A stretch of DNA of 20,348 bases from an uncultured bacterium (GCA_945910925.1 CAMDZX010000018.1:1-20348), one strand, 5' to 3'; numbered from the stretch's first letter, positions 1 through 6,873 are shown. The notes: a model not told the origin generated them from the sequence alone. Numbers and translations are program-made.

Positions 1-436
1 TAATGCGTAATGCATATGCCAACAAATCTTCAAAATATATTTCATGGTCTATAATATCATTACCGATAGACTCAAGAACTTTTGATTTAATCTTTGTATT
101 TCCTTCAAAATTTATCTTTCTGACCAAAAATTTTGGATTATAAACAACTCCGTCTTTTTCTAAATCTTTTTGTATGTCGACTTCAAATCTATCTTCTTCA
201 GCAGCTGTATCTAATTTTTCTACAGGCGCAATCAAATTCTGCTCTATTCTGTGCTGCTTAATTTGATCTTTTTGCATTGTATCATATATACTTGCACCAT
301 CTCTTTGAACCTGATTTATTAAGCCTGCACCAAGTCCACCGGTTTCATTAACTCCGATAGGTGCAGAAAACGCAGGTAAAGATAGCATGCACGTAATTGC
401 TAAAGCTGATAATAAGTGTGTATTTATCTTTTTCAT
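1..436 (-). CDS. ShlB/FhaC/HecB-like outer-membrane secretion protein, N-terminal part
   Basis: The open reading frame runs from ATG at 436 to the window edge with no stop, giving about 145 residues of a longer protein. Residues 1-25 form a clear signal peptide (MKK start, hydrophobic core, PAFSA cleavage site). Residues 26-100 are a polar, Gln/Asp/Glu-rich linker. From about residue 102 a POTRA-type domain begins (LVRKINFEGNTKI, then EIYFEDLLAYAL), the pattern that in TpsB transporters precedes an outer-membrane beta-barrel. Family knowledge: such proteins export large secreted proteins across the outer membrane by two-partner secretion. The start is supported by GGAG six bases upstream. It diverges from an OmpH-like chaperone, which fits an outer-membrane biogenesis role. 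The barrel lies outside the window, so BamA/TamA-type relatives cannot be excluded. Confidence 0.72.
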   Translation of the reverse strand, partial: MKKINTHLLSALAITCMLSLPAFSAPIGVNETGGLGAGLINQVQRDGASIYDTMQKDQIKQHRIEQNLIAPVEKLDTAAEEDRFEVDIQKDLEKDGVVYNPKFLVRKINFEGNTKIKSKVLESIGNDIIDHEIYFEDLLAYALRI

Positions 437-627
437 CGTTAACTCCGAACTAAATTATTGTATATCTGCGCTTATTTTACAATAAATACAAGATATGTAA
501 AATATTACCTTAAGTTTTTTTAAGATAAATCGGCTAATTATATTATTCTTATATAATCTCCGGATGGGTATTTTATGTTTTTTTTATAAATTGTATTATC
601 AATTATACAAACTTAGGAGGATATTTT

Positions 628-1062
628 ATGAAAAAAATATTATTATCGACATGTTGCATATTAATGTTTTCTCAAGTAAGTTTTGCAGAATGCAATATCG
701 CAGTTGTTGATTTACAAAAAGTTGTTGATAACTCGGCTCAAGTTAAAACCCTCAAGAATGAACACTCCGCAAAAATAAAAGAATTAAACGGTATTATTAC
801 AAAAGCACAAGAAGAAATTGCAAAACAAACAGATACAAAGAAAATAGTTGAAATTCAAGATAAATACACAAACCAATTCAATTCAAAAAAGGCAGAAATT
901 GATAAAATGTACGCTGCAAAACTTGCAGGAATAGAATCGCAAATTAAATCAGAAATTGAGAAAAAGGCACAAAAAGACGGATATGAATTTGTTTTTGCAA
1001 AAAGCGTTGTTCTATACGGTGGAAAAGATATAACATCGGAAATATCGGGAACTGTTAAATAA
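628..1062 (+). CDS. OmpH/Skp-like periplasmic chaperone
   Basis: The protein has 144 residues. Residues 1-20 are a signal peptide ending in VSFA. The mature protein opens with the family hallmark NIAVVDLQKVVDNS, then a long charged, Lys/Glu/Gln-rich helical stretch (about 35-120) expected to form the coiled-coil arms, then a short C-terminal strand region (GYEFVFAKSVVLYGG). This order matches the OmpH/Skp family, trimeric periplasmic holdases that carry unfolded outer-membrane proteins; the length is slightly short but normal. The start is supported by AGGAGG at 615-620. The gene diverges from the POTRA/ShlB-like gene, a likely client system, and ends at a strong terminator. The family call is firm; client specificity is inference. 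Confidence 0.85.
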   Translation: MKKILLSTCCILMFSQVSFAECNIAVVDLQKVVDNSAQVKTLKNEHSAKIKELNGIITKAQEEIAKQTDTKKIVEIQDKYTNQFNSKKAEIDKMYAAKLAGIESQIKSEIEKKAQKDGYEFVFAKSVVLYGGKDITSEISGTVK

Positions 1063-1064
1063 AC

Positions 1065-1098
1065 AAAAAAGGATGACTTTTTGGGTCATCCTTTTTTT
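1065..1098. terminator. bidirectional rho-independent terminator
   Basis: An inverted repeat (AAAAAAGGATGAC, 7-base loop, GTCATCCTTTTTTT) lies between the converging OmpH-like gene and the 79-aa gene. The flanking A and T runs give a U-tract on either strand, so it can terminate both. Confidence 0.88.
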
Positions 1099-1113
1099 AG
1101 TGTAATAATATTT

Positions 1114-1353
1114 TTAAGCTTTATAATCTACTTTAGCACCTACCCCTTCAGGTTTTGCAGTTCTACCGGCAACAAACCCTTTATCATAAACAGCCATTTC
1201 TATTTTCGCTTCTGCCAGCCTTTTTTCGGCATAAGCAATTTGCATTTCATCACCGCTTCTTCGAGCTTTTACCAAATTTTCTTTGGCATAATCCCTTTCC
1301 TTAACAAGTCCTGCCCAATCAGCACCATATTGGGATGAATTAACTGCAACCAT
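1114..1353 (-). CDS. small helical protein of unknown function (79 aa)
   Basis: I do not recognise a named family. The start chosen is ATG at 1353, with AGGAGG four bases upstream; an in-frame upstream start at 1386 has no such site. The 79 residues begin MVAVNSSQYGADWAGL, followed by a strongly amphipathic, charged helical stretch (about 18-55, rich in Lys/Arg/Glu/Ala, with KRLAEAKIEMAVYDKG), and end in a Gly/Lys-containing tail. There is no signal peptide, membrane segment or cysteine. It is convergent with the OmpH-like gene and shares its terminator. Its strong ribosome site and the shared terminator argue that it is a real gene. Function unknown. Confidence 0.7.
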   Translation of the reverse strand: MVAVNSSQYGADWAGLVKERDYAKENLVKARRSGDEMQIAYAEKRLAEAKIEMAVYDKGFVAGRTAKPEGVGAKVDYKA

Positions 1354-1419
1354 AAAACCTCCTATTAAATTTACTTGATTTAACACACTTACTTATATAT
1401 AAAAACAAAAAGCTAAATA

Positions 1420-1437
1420 AATTTGCCATGGCAAATT
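1420..1437. promoter_or_regulatory. perfect 18-bp palindrome, candidate operator
   Basis: AATTTGCCATGGCAAATT is a perfect palindrome in the 224-bp divergent intergenic region between the 79-aa gene and maf, closer to the 79-aa gene. The next bases repeat a GCAAAT half site at 1441. A dimeric repressor or activator could bind here; no regulator is identified. Confidence 0.4.
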
Positions 1438-1561
1438 AAAGCAAATCTACCTAAAGCCTTATTATAAGTAGCTTTATGGTTTTTAAAATTCAATTTTACA
1501 TTTTGTAATACAAAAAAGCAAAAAAGCATAAAAGTATAAATTTCCTTAATTTATTTATTAA

Positions 1562-1570
1562 TGCTAAAAT
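1562..1570 (+). promoter_or_regulatory. extended -10 promoter of maf, predicting a leaderless mRNA
   Basis: TGC-TAAAAT is followed by seven bases (CGTAGTA) and then the maf ATG at 1578. The expected transcription start falls at or beside the ATG, and no Shine-Dalgarno sequence precedes it. No good -35 box is visible, which the TGn extension could offset. Confidence 0.5.
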
Positions 1571-1577
1571 CGTAGTA

Positions 1578-2189
1578 ATGAAAGAATTGGTACTGGCATC
1601 AAAATCTCCAAGAAGGAGAGAAATACTCCAAAAAGCAGGTTTGAATTTTGTAATCAAAAAATCTGATTACGAAGAAGAACTAAGCGATAAAATATTTACA
1701 TACAAAAAAATTGAAACCCTTGCAAAAAATAAGGCTTTCGGAACCTTAAAAAATATCAAAAATCCTGCATACATTATCGGTGCAGATACAGTTGTTGTTT
1801 ATAAAAATAAAATATTAACCAAACCGTCAGATAAAAATGAGGCATATTCCACCCTGCGACAACTGTCAGGAAAAACACATACTGTTGTAACAAGTTTGTG
1901 TATACTTGATTCTGAAACTCAAAAATACATAATCAATTCAACCACTACTAGTGTAGAGTTTTATCCGTTAACGGAAGAAATGATTATTAAATACGTAGAT
2001 GAATTTAACCCTATGGATAAAGCAGGTGCTTACGGCATTCAAGAACTGCCGGAGGGGTATGTAAAAAATGTCTCCGGTGACATAGAAAACGTAATAGGAC
2101 TTTCGTCACTTGCCGTAGTTAACTCTATCAAAGAGCTTGAAGCTACACTTGAGGAATTCCCAACGAAATCCTCTTATCTTCAGGATTGA
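1578..2189 (+). CDS. maf: Maf-family nucleoside triphosphate pyrophosphatase
   Basis: The protein has 203 residues, the usual Maf length. The N-terminus carries the family signature LASKSPRRREIL (residues 6-17), which binds the triphosphate. Further conserved elements are IIGADTVV with the catalytic Asp70, LTKP at 80-83, LSGKTHTV at 97-103, and GAYGIQ near 150-155. Maf proteins hydrolyse non-canonical or pyrimidine NTPs to NMP and pyrophosphate, as a house-cleaning activity in the cytoplasm; I cannot assign the exact substrate class. There is no Shine-Dalgarno sequence, and an extended -10 element sits directly upstream. The last 47 bases overlap the 3' end of the convergent S1 gene. Confidence 0.92.
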   Translation: MKELVLASKSPRRREILQKAGLNFVIKKSDYEEELSDKIFTYKKIETLAKNKAFGTLKNIKNPAYIIGADTVVVYKNKILTKPSDKNEAYSTLRQLSGKTHTVVTSLCILDSETQKYIINSTTTSVEFYPLTEEMIIKYVDEFNPMDKAGAYGIQELPEGYVKNVSGDIENVIGLSSLAVVNSIKELEATLEEFPTKSSYLQD

Positions 2190-3195
2190 ATTTTATTATA
2201 GAAACATTGATTTTTTGTCCCGCTTCAACAATTACGTTGTTTGTATTTTGATACTCTACAACTTCATTATGCGGAAGTAATGCCTCAACTCCCGGATATA
2301 CCTCGACAAAAGCACCAAAGTTCTTCAATCTGGTAACAACACCTTCTCTTATATCACCCTCTTTAAGTTCTTTGGCAACTTCAACCCACGGGTCATCGGT
2401 TACATTTTTTAGGCTCAATGTGATACGTTGTTTTTCCTTGTCAATATCAAAAATAGCAACATCAATGGTTTCGCCTATTTTAAGCAAATCAGTCGGATGC
2501 TCTACCCATTTCCACGAAATTTGTGACAACGGCAGCAAGCAATCAACCCCGCCTATGTCAACAAACGCACCAAAGGAAGCGATACGAACGACTTTACCTT
2601 TAACAATTTGTCCGACTTCAACCTGACTGAATACAACTTTCTTCGCAGATTCCAAAGAGTCACTGTAAACTTTTTTATTGGATAAAACTAAATTGTTTTG
2701 TTCTTCATCAAGTGACAGTATTTTTACCTCTATTTTATCACCTACGGCATATCTTGTCTCTTTTTCCTGAACCTGACTTGATGGTATAAACCCTCTGATA
2801 CCGATTATATCGACAAGAAGACCGCCACGAACGATTTGAACAATTTTACCGTTTATTATTTCATCTGCGTCTTTTAATTTTTCTAATTCCTTCCAAGAAT
2901 ATACCAAATCAACTTTCTTTCTTGAAAGATAAAACTGACCGTTTTCATCAACATCCGAAATTATCAAAAACTCATATTCGGCGTTCTTTTCAAGCACATC
3001 TTGGACCTTTGCATCATAATCAAGCGATACTTCTTTGTGTGGAACAATCGCAACAGCTTTTGCGCCGATATCAACTATGGCACTGTCTGCTTCATATCCC
3101 AAAACTATTCCCTTGACTAAATCACCCTTTTTAAATTTGTAGTCATAATTGTCTAATAATAACTCGAAATCCTTATCAGATGTAGTTTTACTCAT
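2143..3195 (-). CDS. rpsA: 30S ribosomal protein S1-like, four S1 domains
   Basis: The start chosen is ATG at 3195 (MSKTTSDKDF), with AAGGG eight bases upstream; a longer reading frame to 3249 lacks support. The 350 residues hold four tandem S1 RNA-binding domains: about 23-94, 113-175, 194-263 and 279-347. The third and fourth carry the classic IASFGAFVDIGG and LKNFGAFVEV motifs; the first two are more divergent, as usual in S1 proteins where they dock to the ribosome. Four domains match the shorter S1 type of Firmicutes and related bacteria rather than the six-domain proteobacterial form. S1 helps recruit leadered mRNAs to the 30S subunit. A TATAAT lies at 3210-3215 on the minus strand. The gene diverges from the dGTPase-like gene and overlaps maf tail to tail. 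Confidence 0.88.
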   Translation of the reverse strand: MSKTTSDKDFELLLDNYDYKFKKGDLVKGIVLGYEADSAIVDIGAKAVAIVPHKEVSLDYDAKVQDVLEKNAEYEFLIISDVDENGQFYLSRKKVDLVYSWKELEKLKDADEIINGKIVQIVRGGLLVDIIGIRGFIPSSQVQEKETRYAVGDKIEVKILSLDEEQNNLVLSNKKVYSDSLESAKKVVFSQVEVGQIVKGKVVRIASFGAFVDIGGVDCLLPLSQISWKWVEHPTDLLKIGETIDVAIFDIDKEKQRITLSLKNVTDDPWVEVAKELKEGDIREGVVTRLKNFGAFVEVYPGVEALLPHNEVVEYQNTNNVIVEAGQKINVSIIKFNPEDKRISLGIPQV

Positions 3196-3299
3196 TCTAA
3201 TACCCTTATTATATAATACAGATATCTTAATTATAACATGATTTTTCAAATTTGACTAGTGTCTTGAATAAAAAAGTGTTCAAACGAAACTTATTGTTG

Positions 3300-3305
3300 T
3301 ATAAT
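3300..3305 (+). promoter_or_regulatory. -10 element of dgt directly before the start codon
   Basis: A consensus TATAAT is followed by six bases (CGGAGT) and ATG at 3312. GGAG is present but only one base from the ATG, too close for a normal ribosome site, so a leaderless transcript is likely. A weak -35 (TTCAAA at 3279-3284 or TGTTCA at 3277-3282) lies 15-17 bp upstream. Confidence 0.5.
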
Positions 3306-3311
3306 CGGAGT

Positions 3312-4346
3312 ATGAAGAATACGGAAACTATTAAATATCGACTGGAGCAAAAAGAAATTGATACCCTTAGTGAATTCGCGACAAAAAGCAGATTTTCTCA
3401 GGGGAGAAAGCATCCTGCCTCTCAAAATGATTTACGAACAGAATTTCAAAGAGACAGAGATAAAATAATTCATTCAAAATCTTTCAGGCGACTAAAACAT
3501 AAAACTCAAGTGTTTCTTGCGCCTTTTGATGACCATTTTAGAACAAGATTAACGCATACTCTTGAGGTTTCTCAAATCGCACGCACGATTTCGCGAGCAT
3601 TAAACCTGAATGAAGACCTGACCGAAGCAATTTCACTCGGACACGATTTGGGTCATACACCTTTCGGGCATTGTGGAGAAGGAGTTTTGAACAGTCTGGT
3701 AAAGGGTGGATTTCACCATAACATACAGAGTGTTAGGGTCGTAGAGGTTCTTGAAAATATGAACTTATGTCAGGAAACTATTGACGGCATATATACGCAC
3801 ACTTGGGGATTTAAACCTAAAACTCCGGAGGCAAAAGTTGTACAATACGCAGACAAAATAGCGTATATAAACCACGACATTGAGGATTCCATAAGAGCGG
3901 GAATTATTTCGGAAAGTGATTTACCAAAGGATTGTATAGAGTATTTTACCTCAACTCCGTCTGTCAGGCTTACTAAAATGATTTCATCGGTTATTTATTA
4001 CTCCGCCAATAAACCAATTGTCGAAATGGAGCCTGAATGTTGGGAAATAACAACGAGATTGAGAAAATGGATGTTTGAACATATATATGTCAATTCACCG
4101 GCTAAAATAGAAGAAGGCAAAGCAAGACATATTATAGAGGCTTTGTTTGAACATTATACTGAGATATTAAGACAGCATACCGACGATGAAGAAAAAATCC
4201 AAAGACTGGTTACGGACTATATTTCAGGAATGACCGATCAATACGCAATTGAAAAATATAAAGAAAAATTTATTCCTCGTCCCTTTATAACAGGAACAAG
4301 CGATGAAGCATTTTTAAAAATGATATATGAGATTGACAAATTATGA
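3312..4346 (+). CDS. dgt: dGTPase-like HD-domain triphosphohydrolase
   Basis: From ATG at 3312 the protein has 344 residues; an upstream TTG at 3252 would add 20 unconserved-looking residues. Family features run in order: RDRDKIIHSKSFRRLKHKTQVF (about 47-68), then an HD metal site built from His82 (RLTHTLEV), His111-Asp112 (GHDLGHTPFGH) and Asp181 (QYADKIAY), followed by NHDIEDSIRAG. This is the short dGTPase subfamily, which hydrolyses dGTP or related dNTPs to nucleoside and triphosphate and so influences dNTP pools. It is coupled by a 4-bp ATGA overlap to the radical SAM gene. The family is firm; the preferred dNTP is not known from sequence. Confidence 0.9.
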   Translation: MKNTETIKYRLEQKEIDTLSEFATKSRFSQGRKHPASQNDLRTEFQRDRDKIIHSKSFRRLKHKTQVFLAPFDDHFRTRLTHTLEVSQIARTISRALNLNEDLTEAISLGHDLGHTPFGHCGEGVLNSLVKGGFHHNIQSVRVVEVLENMNLCQETIDGIYTHTWGFKPKTPEAKVVQYADKIAYINHDIEDSIRAGIISESDLPKDCIEYFTSTPSVRLTKMISSVIYYSANKPIVEMEPECWEITTRLRKWMFEHIYVNSPAKIEEGKARHIIEALFEHYTEILRQHTDDEEKIQRLVTDYISGMTDQYAIEKYKEKFIPRPFITGTSDEAFLKMIYEIDKL

Positions 4347-5287
4347 AAACGACAAGAGTTTGCCACTATAAAAAATTGAAAATAAAAATGGACGGCAGTA
4401 TTTATCCGTGTTGTGTTGCGCCACAACATACTTTAATTGGGAATGTTTTTGACGAAGATATCATTGAAAAAATAGAAAATGCGGATACGATTTGTGAATG
4501 TCAAATGTACAAATCAGTCCCGCATACTCCAAATGATAAAATTGAGCTTGATTACATACATTATGAAACCTCAAATTTGTGTCAGGCAAGTTGTGTGTGC
4601 TGTCCGCAGTCAAAAGAAAAACTTGAGAACGAAAAAGAACTCTTAGACAGAATAAAAATGCTTATTGACTATTATAAGCCTAAAAACATTACGGCTATCG
4701 GCGGAGAAATTCTTGTACAGAATTACGCCTTCAATATGCTTTTTGACTTGCACAAAAAATATCCCGGTATGAAAATTCATACAATATCAAATCTTTCTGT
4801 CGGAGAAAAAAGATTAAAGGAAGCAGAAGAAATATTTGATGAAATTACAGTATCCATACTTGGTTTTAATCCAACAACATACAAAAATGAGATGGGATTG
4901 GAATTTGACGTTGTTATGAGAAATTTTGAATATTTATACAAGAATAAAAAGGTTAAACTCCGTCCAAAGTTTCTTGCAATGCCTACAAACCTTTTTGATA
5001 TAGTTGATTTCTTCAATTGGGCAATAAAACTTGATGTTGATAAAATATATTTACACAATATTCATGAATTTAAAGCAGTTGCAAATCTGGGACAACCATA
5101 CTGGCTAAAAACGTTTGCAAAGCTTGAAAAGCAAATAAAACAAATACTTGAAGAAAATAAAGAACATATACAGTCTAAAAACAGACATTTCATATCAATA
5201 CATCCGATACTTTCCGAAATGCTTAATATAGATTCCGGCTACATAACCCGAAACGGTTTTAATAAAACAGTTTTTATCACAAAATAA
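4343..5287 (+). CDS. radical SAM protein with N-terminal SPASM-like cysteine block
   Basis: The protein has 314 residues and begins inside the dgt stop codon (ATGA), which indicates translational coupling. The radical SAM cluster motif CxxxCxxC is at Cys80, Cys84 and Cys87 (NLCQASCVCC), followed by a GGE-type motif (AIGGEIL, about 117-123) typical of S-adenosylmethionine binding. Unusually, a SPASM-like segment precedes it: Cys7, KIKMDGSIYPCC (Cys23/24), LIGNVFDEDI and CEC (Cys51/53). Normally this pattern is C-terminal and binds auxiliary Fe-S clusters. All nine cysteines lie in the first 87 residues; the remaining 227 have none. Substrate unknown: peptide or cofactor modification, or nucleotide chemistry given the dgt coupling, are possible. 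The stop abuts that of the convergent TSCPD gene with no gap. Confidence 0.8.
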   Translation: MKTTRVCHYKKLKIKMDGSIYPCCVAPQHTLIGNVFDEDIIEKIENADTICECQMYKSVPHTPNDKIELDYIHYETSNLCQASCVCCPQSKEKLENEKELLDRIKMLIDYYKPKNITAIGGEILVQNYAFNMLFDLHKKYPGMKIHTISNLSVGEKRLKEAEEIFDEITVSILGFNPTTYKNEMGLEFDVVMRNFEYLYKNKKVKLRPKFLAMPTNLFDIVDFFNWAIKLDVDKIYLHNIHEFKAVANLGQPYWLKTFAKLEKQIKQILEENKEHIQSKNRHFISIHPILSEMLNIDSGYITRNGFNKTVFITK

Positions 5288-5566
5288 TTACTTAGTAACA
5301 AGCTTCTTGGACTTATATTCTATCAAACATTGTGCCAATTGGTCGGGACAGCTTGTTGGTTTTGGTCCGCAGGTTATACCTTGCAGTTTTTCAATAACTT
5401 CATCAACGGAAAGTCCTTTGACTAACGTAGAAATACCTTTAAGGTTTCCGTTGCAGCCGCCCAAAAACTCGACATCCATCACAATATCATTTTTTATAGC
5501 AACCGTTATTAATTTTGAACAAGTTCCGTAAGTTGTGTACTTAATTATTTCGATATTTGAATCCAT
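5288..5566 (-). CDS. TSCPD domain protein (TIGR03905-like)
   Basis: The start chosen is ATG at 5566, because GGTGAT lies four bases upstream; in-frame ATG 5572 and GTG 5575 are alternatives. The 92 residues match the small TSCPD family throughout: GTCSKLI (Cys16), VEFLGGCNGNLKGIS (Cys38), ITCGPKPTSCPDQL (Cys66 and Cys73, with TSCPD at 71-75), plus Cys80. The domain also occurs at the C-terminus of adenosylcobalamin-dependent (class II) ribonucleotide reductases, where its cysteines are thought to bind metal; the standalone protein has no assigned function. It converges on the radical SAM gene with adjacent stop codons and has its own good promoter. Confidence 0.85.
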   Translation of the reverse strand: MDSNIEIIKYTTYGTCSKLITVAIKNDIVMDVEFLGGCNGNLKGISTLVKGLSVDEVIEKLQGITCGPKPTSCPDQLAQCLIEYKSKKLVTK

Positions 5567-5601
5567 AATCATCACCCGCTTTATATGTGCTTACAAAAAA
5601 G

Positions 5602-5630
5602 ATTATCACACATAGTTATTTTTTTATCAA
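5602..5630 (-). promoter_or_regulatory. promoter of the TSCPD gene
   Basis: Read on the minus strand: TTGATA (5630-5625), a 17-bp spacer, then GATAAT (5607-5602), each one or two mismatches from sigma-70 consensus. The start codon follows about 35 bp later, so this gene has an ordinary leader, unlike maf, dgt and tcdA. Confidence 0.6.
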
Positions 5631-5767
5631 TGTTCAAGGAACGTTATTGTGTGGTTAGTTTTTTCAAAAAGGGCAGAATTGCTATGTTTGTTGAATAGTA
5701 ACTGAATCACTAAATTACTTATTTACTTTCTCCCATTTACCTCTCACGATAAAAAACAGACAGACAC

Positions 5768-5798
5768 AAAAAACACCCGAAATTTTTTTCGGGTGTTT
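5768..5798 (-). terminator. rho-independent terminator of the lytic transglycosylase gene
   Basis: On the minus strand, AAACACCCGAAA pairs with TTTCGGGTGTTT across a short A-rich loop and is followed by a T run. It lies 20 bp after the stop codon of the lytic transglycosylase gene. Confidence 0.85.
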
Positions 5799-5818
5799 AA
5801 AACTTTAGTTAAATCAGG

Positions 5819-6514
5819 TTATGAATAAGGTTCTGTTTCTTTATTTGTACTAACCTGAAGCTTTGTAGGTTTTGTAGGTTTTGTTGTGACAGGAGCTTGT
5901 TTAATTATAAGCTTATTAGTCCCGTCATTGATTACTCTTGGAGCACTAGCCGTCATAGGTTTTACTGAACCGTGTGCGGATATCGCAATCGGTGCAGATT
6001 TCATCGGAGGTTGTAAAACCGTAATATTTCTGACAGGTGTAGTCGTACTCTTTGATGCCGGCGCAGATTTAAGCTGTCTGTACTCGGACATAATTTTTGC
6101 AACATAACCTCTCGTACAAGGCGGTGCACAATGATGCTTAAGAATATAAGCAGGCCCTGCATTGTAAGCTGCAAGTGCAAGTTCGGTCGAACCAAACATT
6201 TTGTACATCATCTTGTAGTATAAAATACCACCTTTGATGTTATCAGTTAAGTGATAAGGGTTTACACCCAATCTTGCCGCAGTTGACGGCATAAGTTGAA
6301 ATACCCCTACTGCACCATAAGCACTTTTTCTTGAGTGGTTATAACCGGACTCAACTTTTGCAATGGATAATGCCATTGCAGGGTCAACGCCTAGTTCAAC
6401 CGAATGCTGAACTATTGTGTTTTTTACATGGTTTACAGGTATTTCAGAAGCATTGACTTTCGTAGACAGTAGCATCACTATCAAAGTAGTGAACAATACT
6501 AGTTTTCTAATCAT
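5819..6514 (-). CDS. periplasmic lytic transglycosylase (SLT/GH23 type)
   Basis: The protein has 231 residues. Residues 1-23 are a signal peptide (VNASE). The SLT catalytic domain spans about 30-145 and shows the diagnostic motifs in order: SIAKVESGYN with the catalytic Glu55, GAVGVFQLMPSTA (67-79) and LAAYNAGP (114-121). Cys129 and Cys133 sit just after the last motif and could form a disulfide at the groove edge. The C-terminal 80 residues are a low-complexity Thr/Pro/Lys/Ala tail ending in a TKP tandem (encoded by a TTTGTAGG direct repeat near 5862-5886), probably a wall-spanning linker. Such enzymes cleave peptidoglycan to 1,6-anhydroMurNAc products. The start is supported by AGAGGA upstream. 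A promoter, structured leader and terminator frame it as a single-gene unit. Confidence 0.9.
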   Translation of the reverse strand: MIRKLVLFTTLIVMLLSTKVNASEIPVNHVKNTIVQHSVELGVDPAMALSIAKVESGYNHSRKSAYGAVGVFQLMPSTAARLGVNPYHLTDNIKGGILYYKMMYKMFGSTELALAAYNAGPAYILKHHCAPPCTRGYVAKIMSEYRQLKSAPASKSTTTPVRNITVLQPPMKSAPIAISAHGSVKPMTASAPRVINDGTNKLIIKQAPVTTKPTKPTKLQVSTNKETEPYS

Positions 6515-6573
6515 CTAAATCCTCTTTAATTTGTAAATTGCAACTCCGAAAAAGATTCTCCTCCTGTAGTTAA

Positions 6574-6597
6574 CGGCTACTGAATTCAAATCAGCCG
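6574..6597 (-). promoter_or_regulatory. hairpin in the transglycosylase mRNA leader
   Basis: CGGCT (6597-6593 on the minus strand) pairs with AGCCG (6578-6574), with a possible inner CTGA/TCAG pairing. It lies in the predicted 5' leader, followed by a purine-rich AGGAGGAG that is not positioned before a start codon. I compared it by eye with common riboswitches (c-di-AMP, c-di-GMP, preQ1, fluoride, Mn) and found no match. Confidence 0.35.
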
Positions 6598-6616
6598 GAA
6601 AGTTATTTATACTATT

Positions 6617-6644
6617 ATAGTATTACAAAAAGATTACATTTCAA
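6617..6644 (-). promoter_or_regulatory. promoter of the lytic transglycosylase gene
   Basis: On the minus strand TTGAAA (6644-6639) is followed 16 bp later by TACTAT (6622-6617), overlapping a TATAAT (6619-6614) at 19-bp spacing. Predicted transcription begins near 6607, leaving a leader of about 90-95 nt. Confidence 0.5.
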
Positions 6645-6701
6645 GTTTTAAACAAAAAAACAAGAGAATATACAGCCTGAAACCCTTTAATAATAAGCAT
6701 G

Positions 6702-6864
6702 TTAAGAAATGTTAAATTTAAGCCGAAAAACTTAGAATTTTTAGAAACGGGATATATATTGAAAATGTTCTTTTAAATTATTTAGCAATTATAAATTATG
6801 AAAAATATTCCACCAAATAACCTATATTTTTTATTGATATATTAAGAAATGTAAATAATAGCCG
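6702..6864. repeat. imperfect direct repeat upstream of the 81-aa gene
   Basis: TTAAGAAATGT followed by an AT-rich octamer and AGCCG occurs at 6702-6725 and again at 6842-6864, 140 bp apart. The second copy ends 10 bp before the -35 box of the 81-aa gene. It may be a pair of regulator sites. Confidence 0.4.
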
Positions 6865-6873
6865 TTTAATATT

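Noticed and set aside
1081..1338. Plus-strand frame of 85 aa opposite the 79-aa gene.
   Set aside because: It starts inside the terminator hairpin, has no ribosome site and is Phe/Ser-rich shadow of the minus-strand gene.
3252..3311. N-terminal extension of the dGTPase-like protein from TTG 3252.
   Set aside because: The promoter -10 lies inside it, it has no ribosome site, and the family-like sequence begins after ATG 3312.
5576..5767. Small RNA or tRNA in the gap between the TSCPD and transglycosylase genes.
   Set aside because: There is no tRNA arm signature, only a weak CAATGTTC/GAAC inverted repeat, and the promoter there points to the TSCPD gene.
6530..6605. c-di-AMP, c-di-GMP, preQ1 or manganese riboswitch before the transglycosylase.
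   Set aside because: The conserved core sequences of these classes are absent; only a simple hairpin can be supported.
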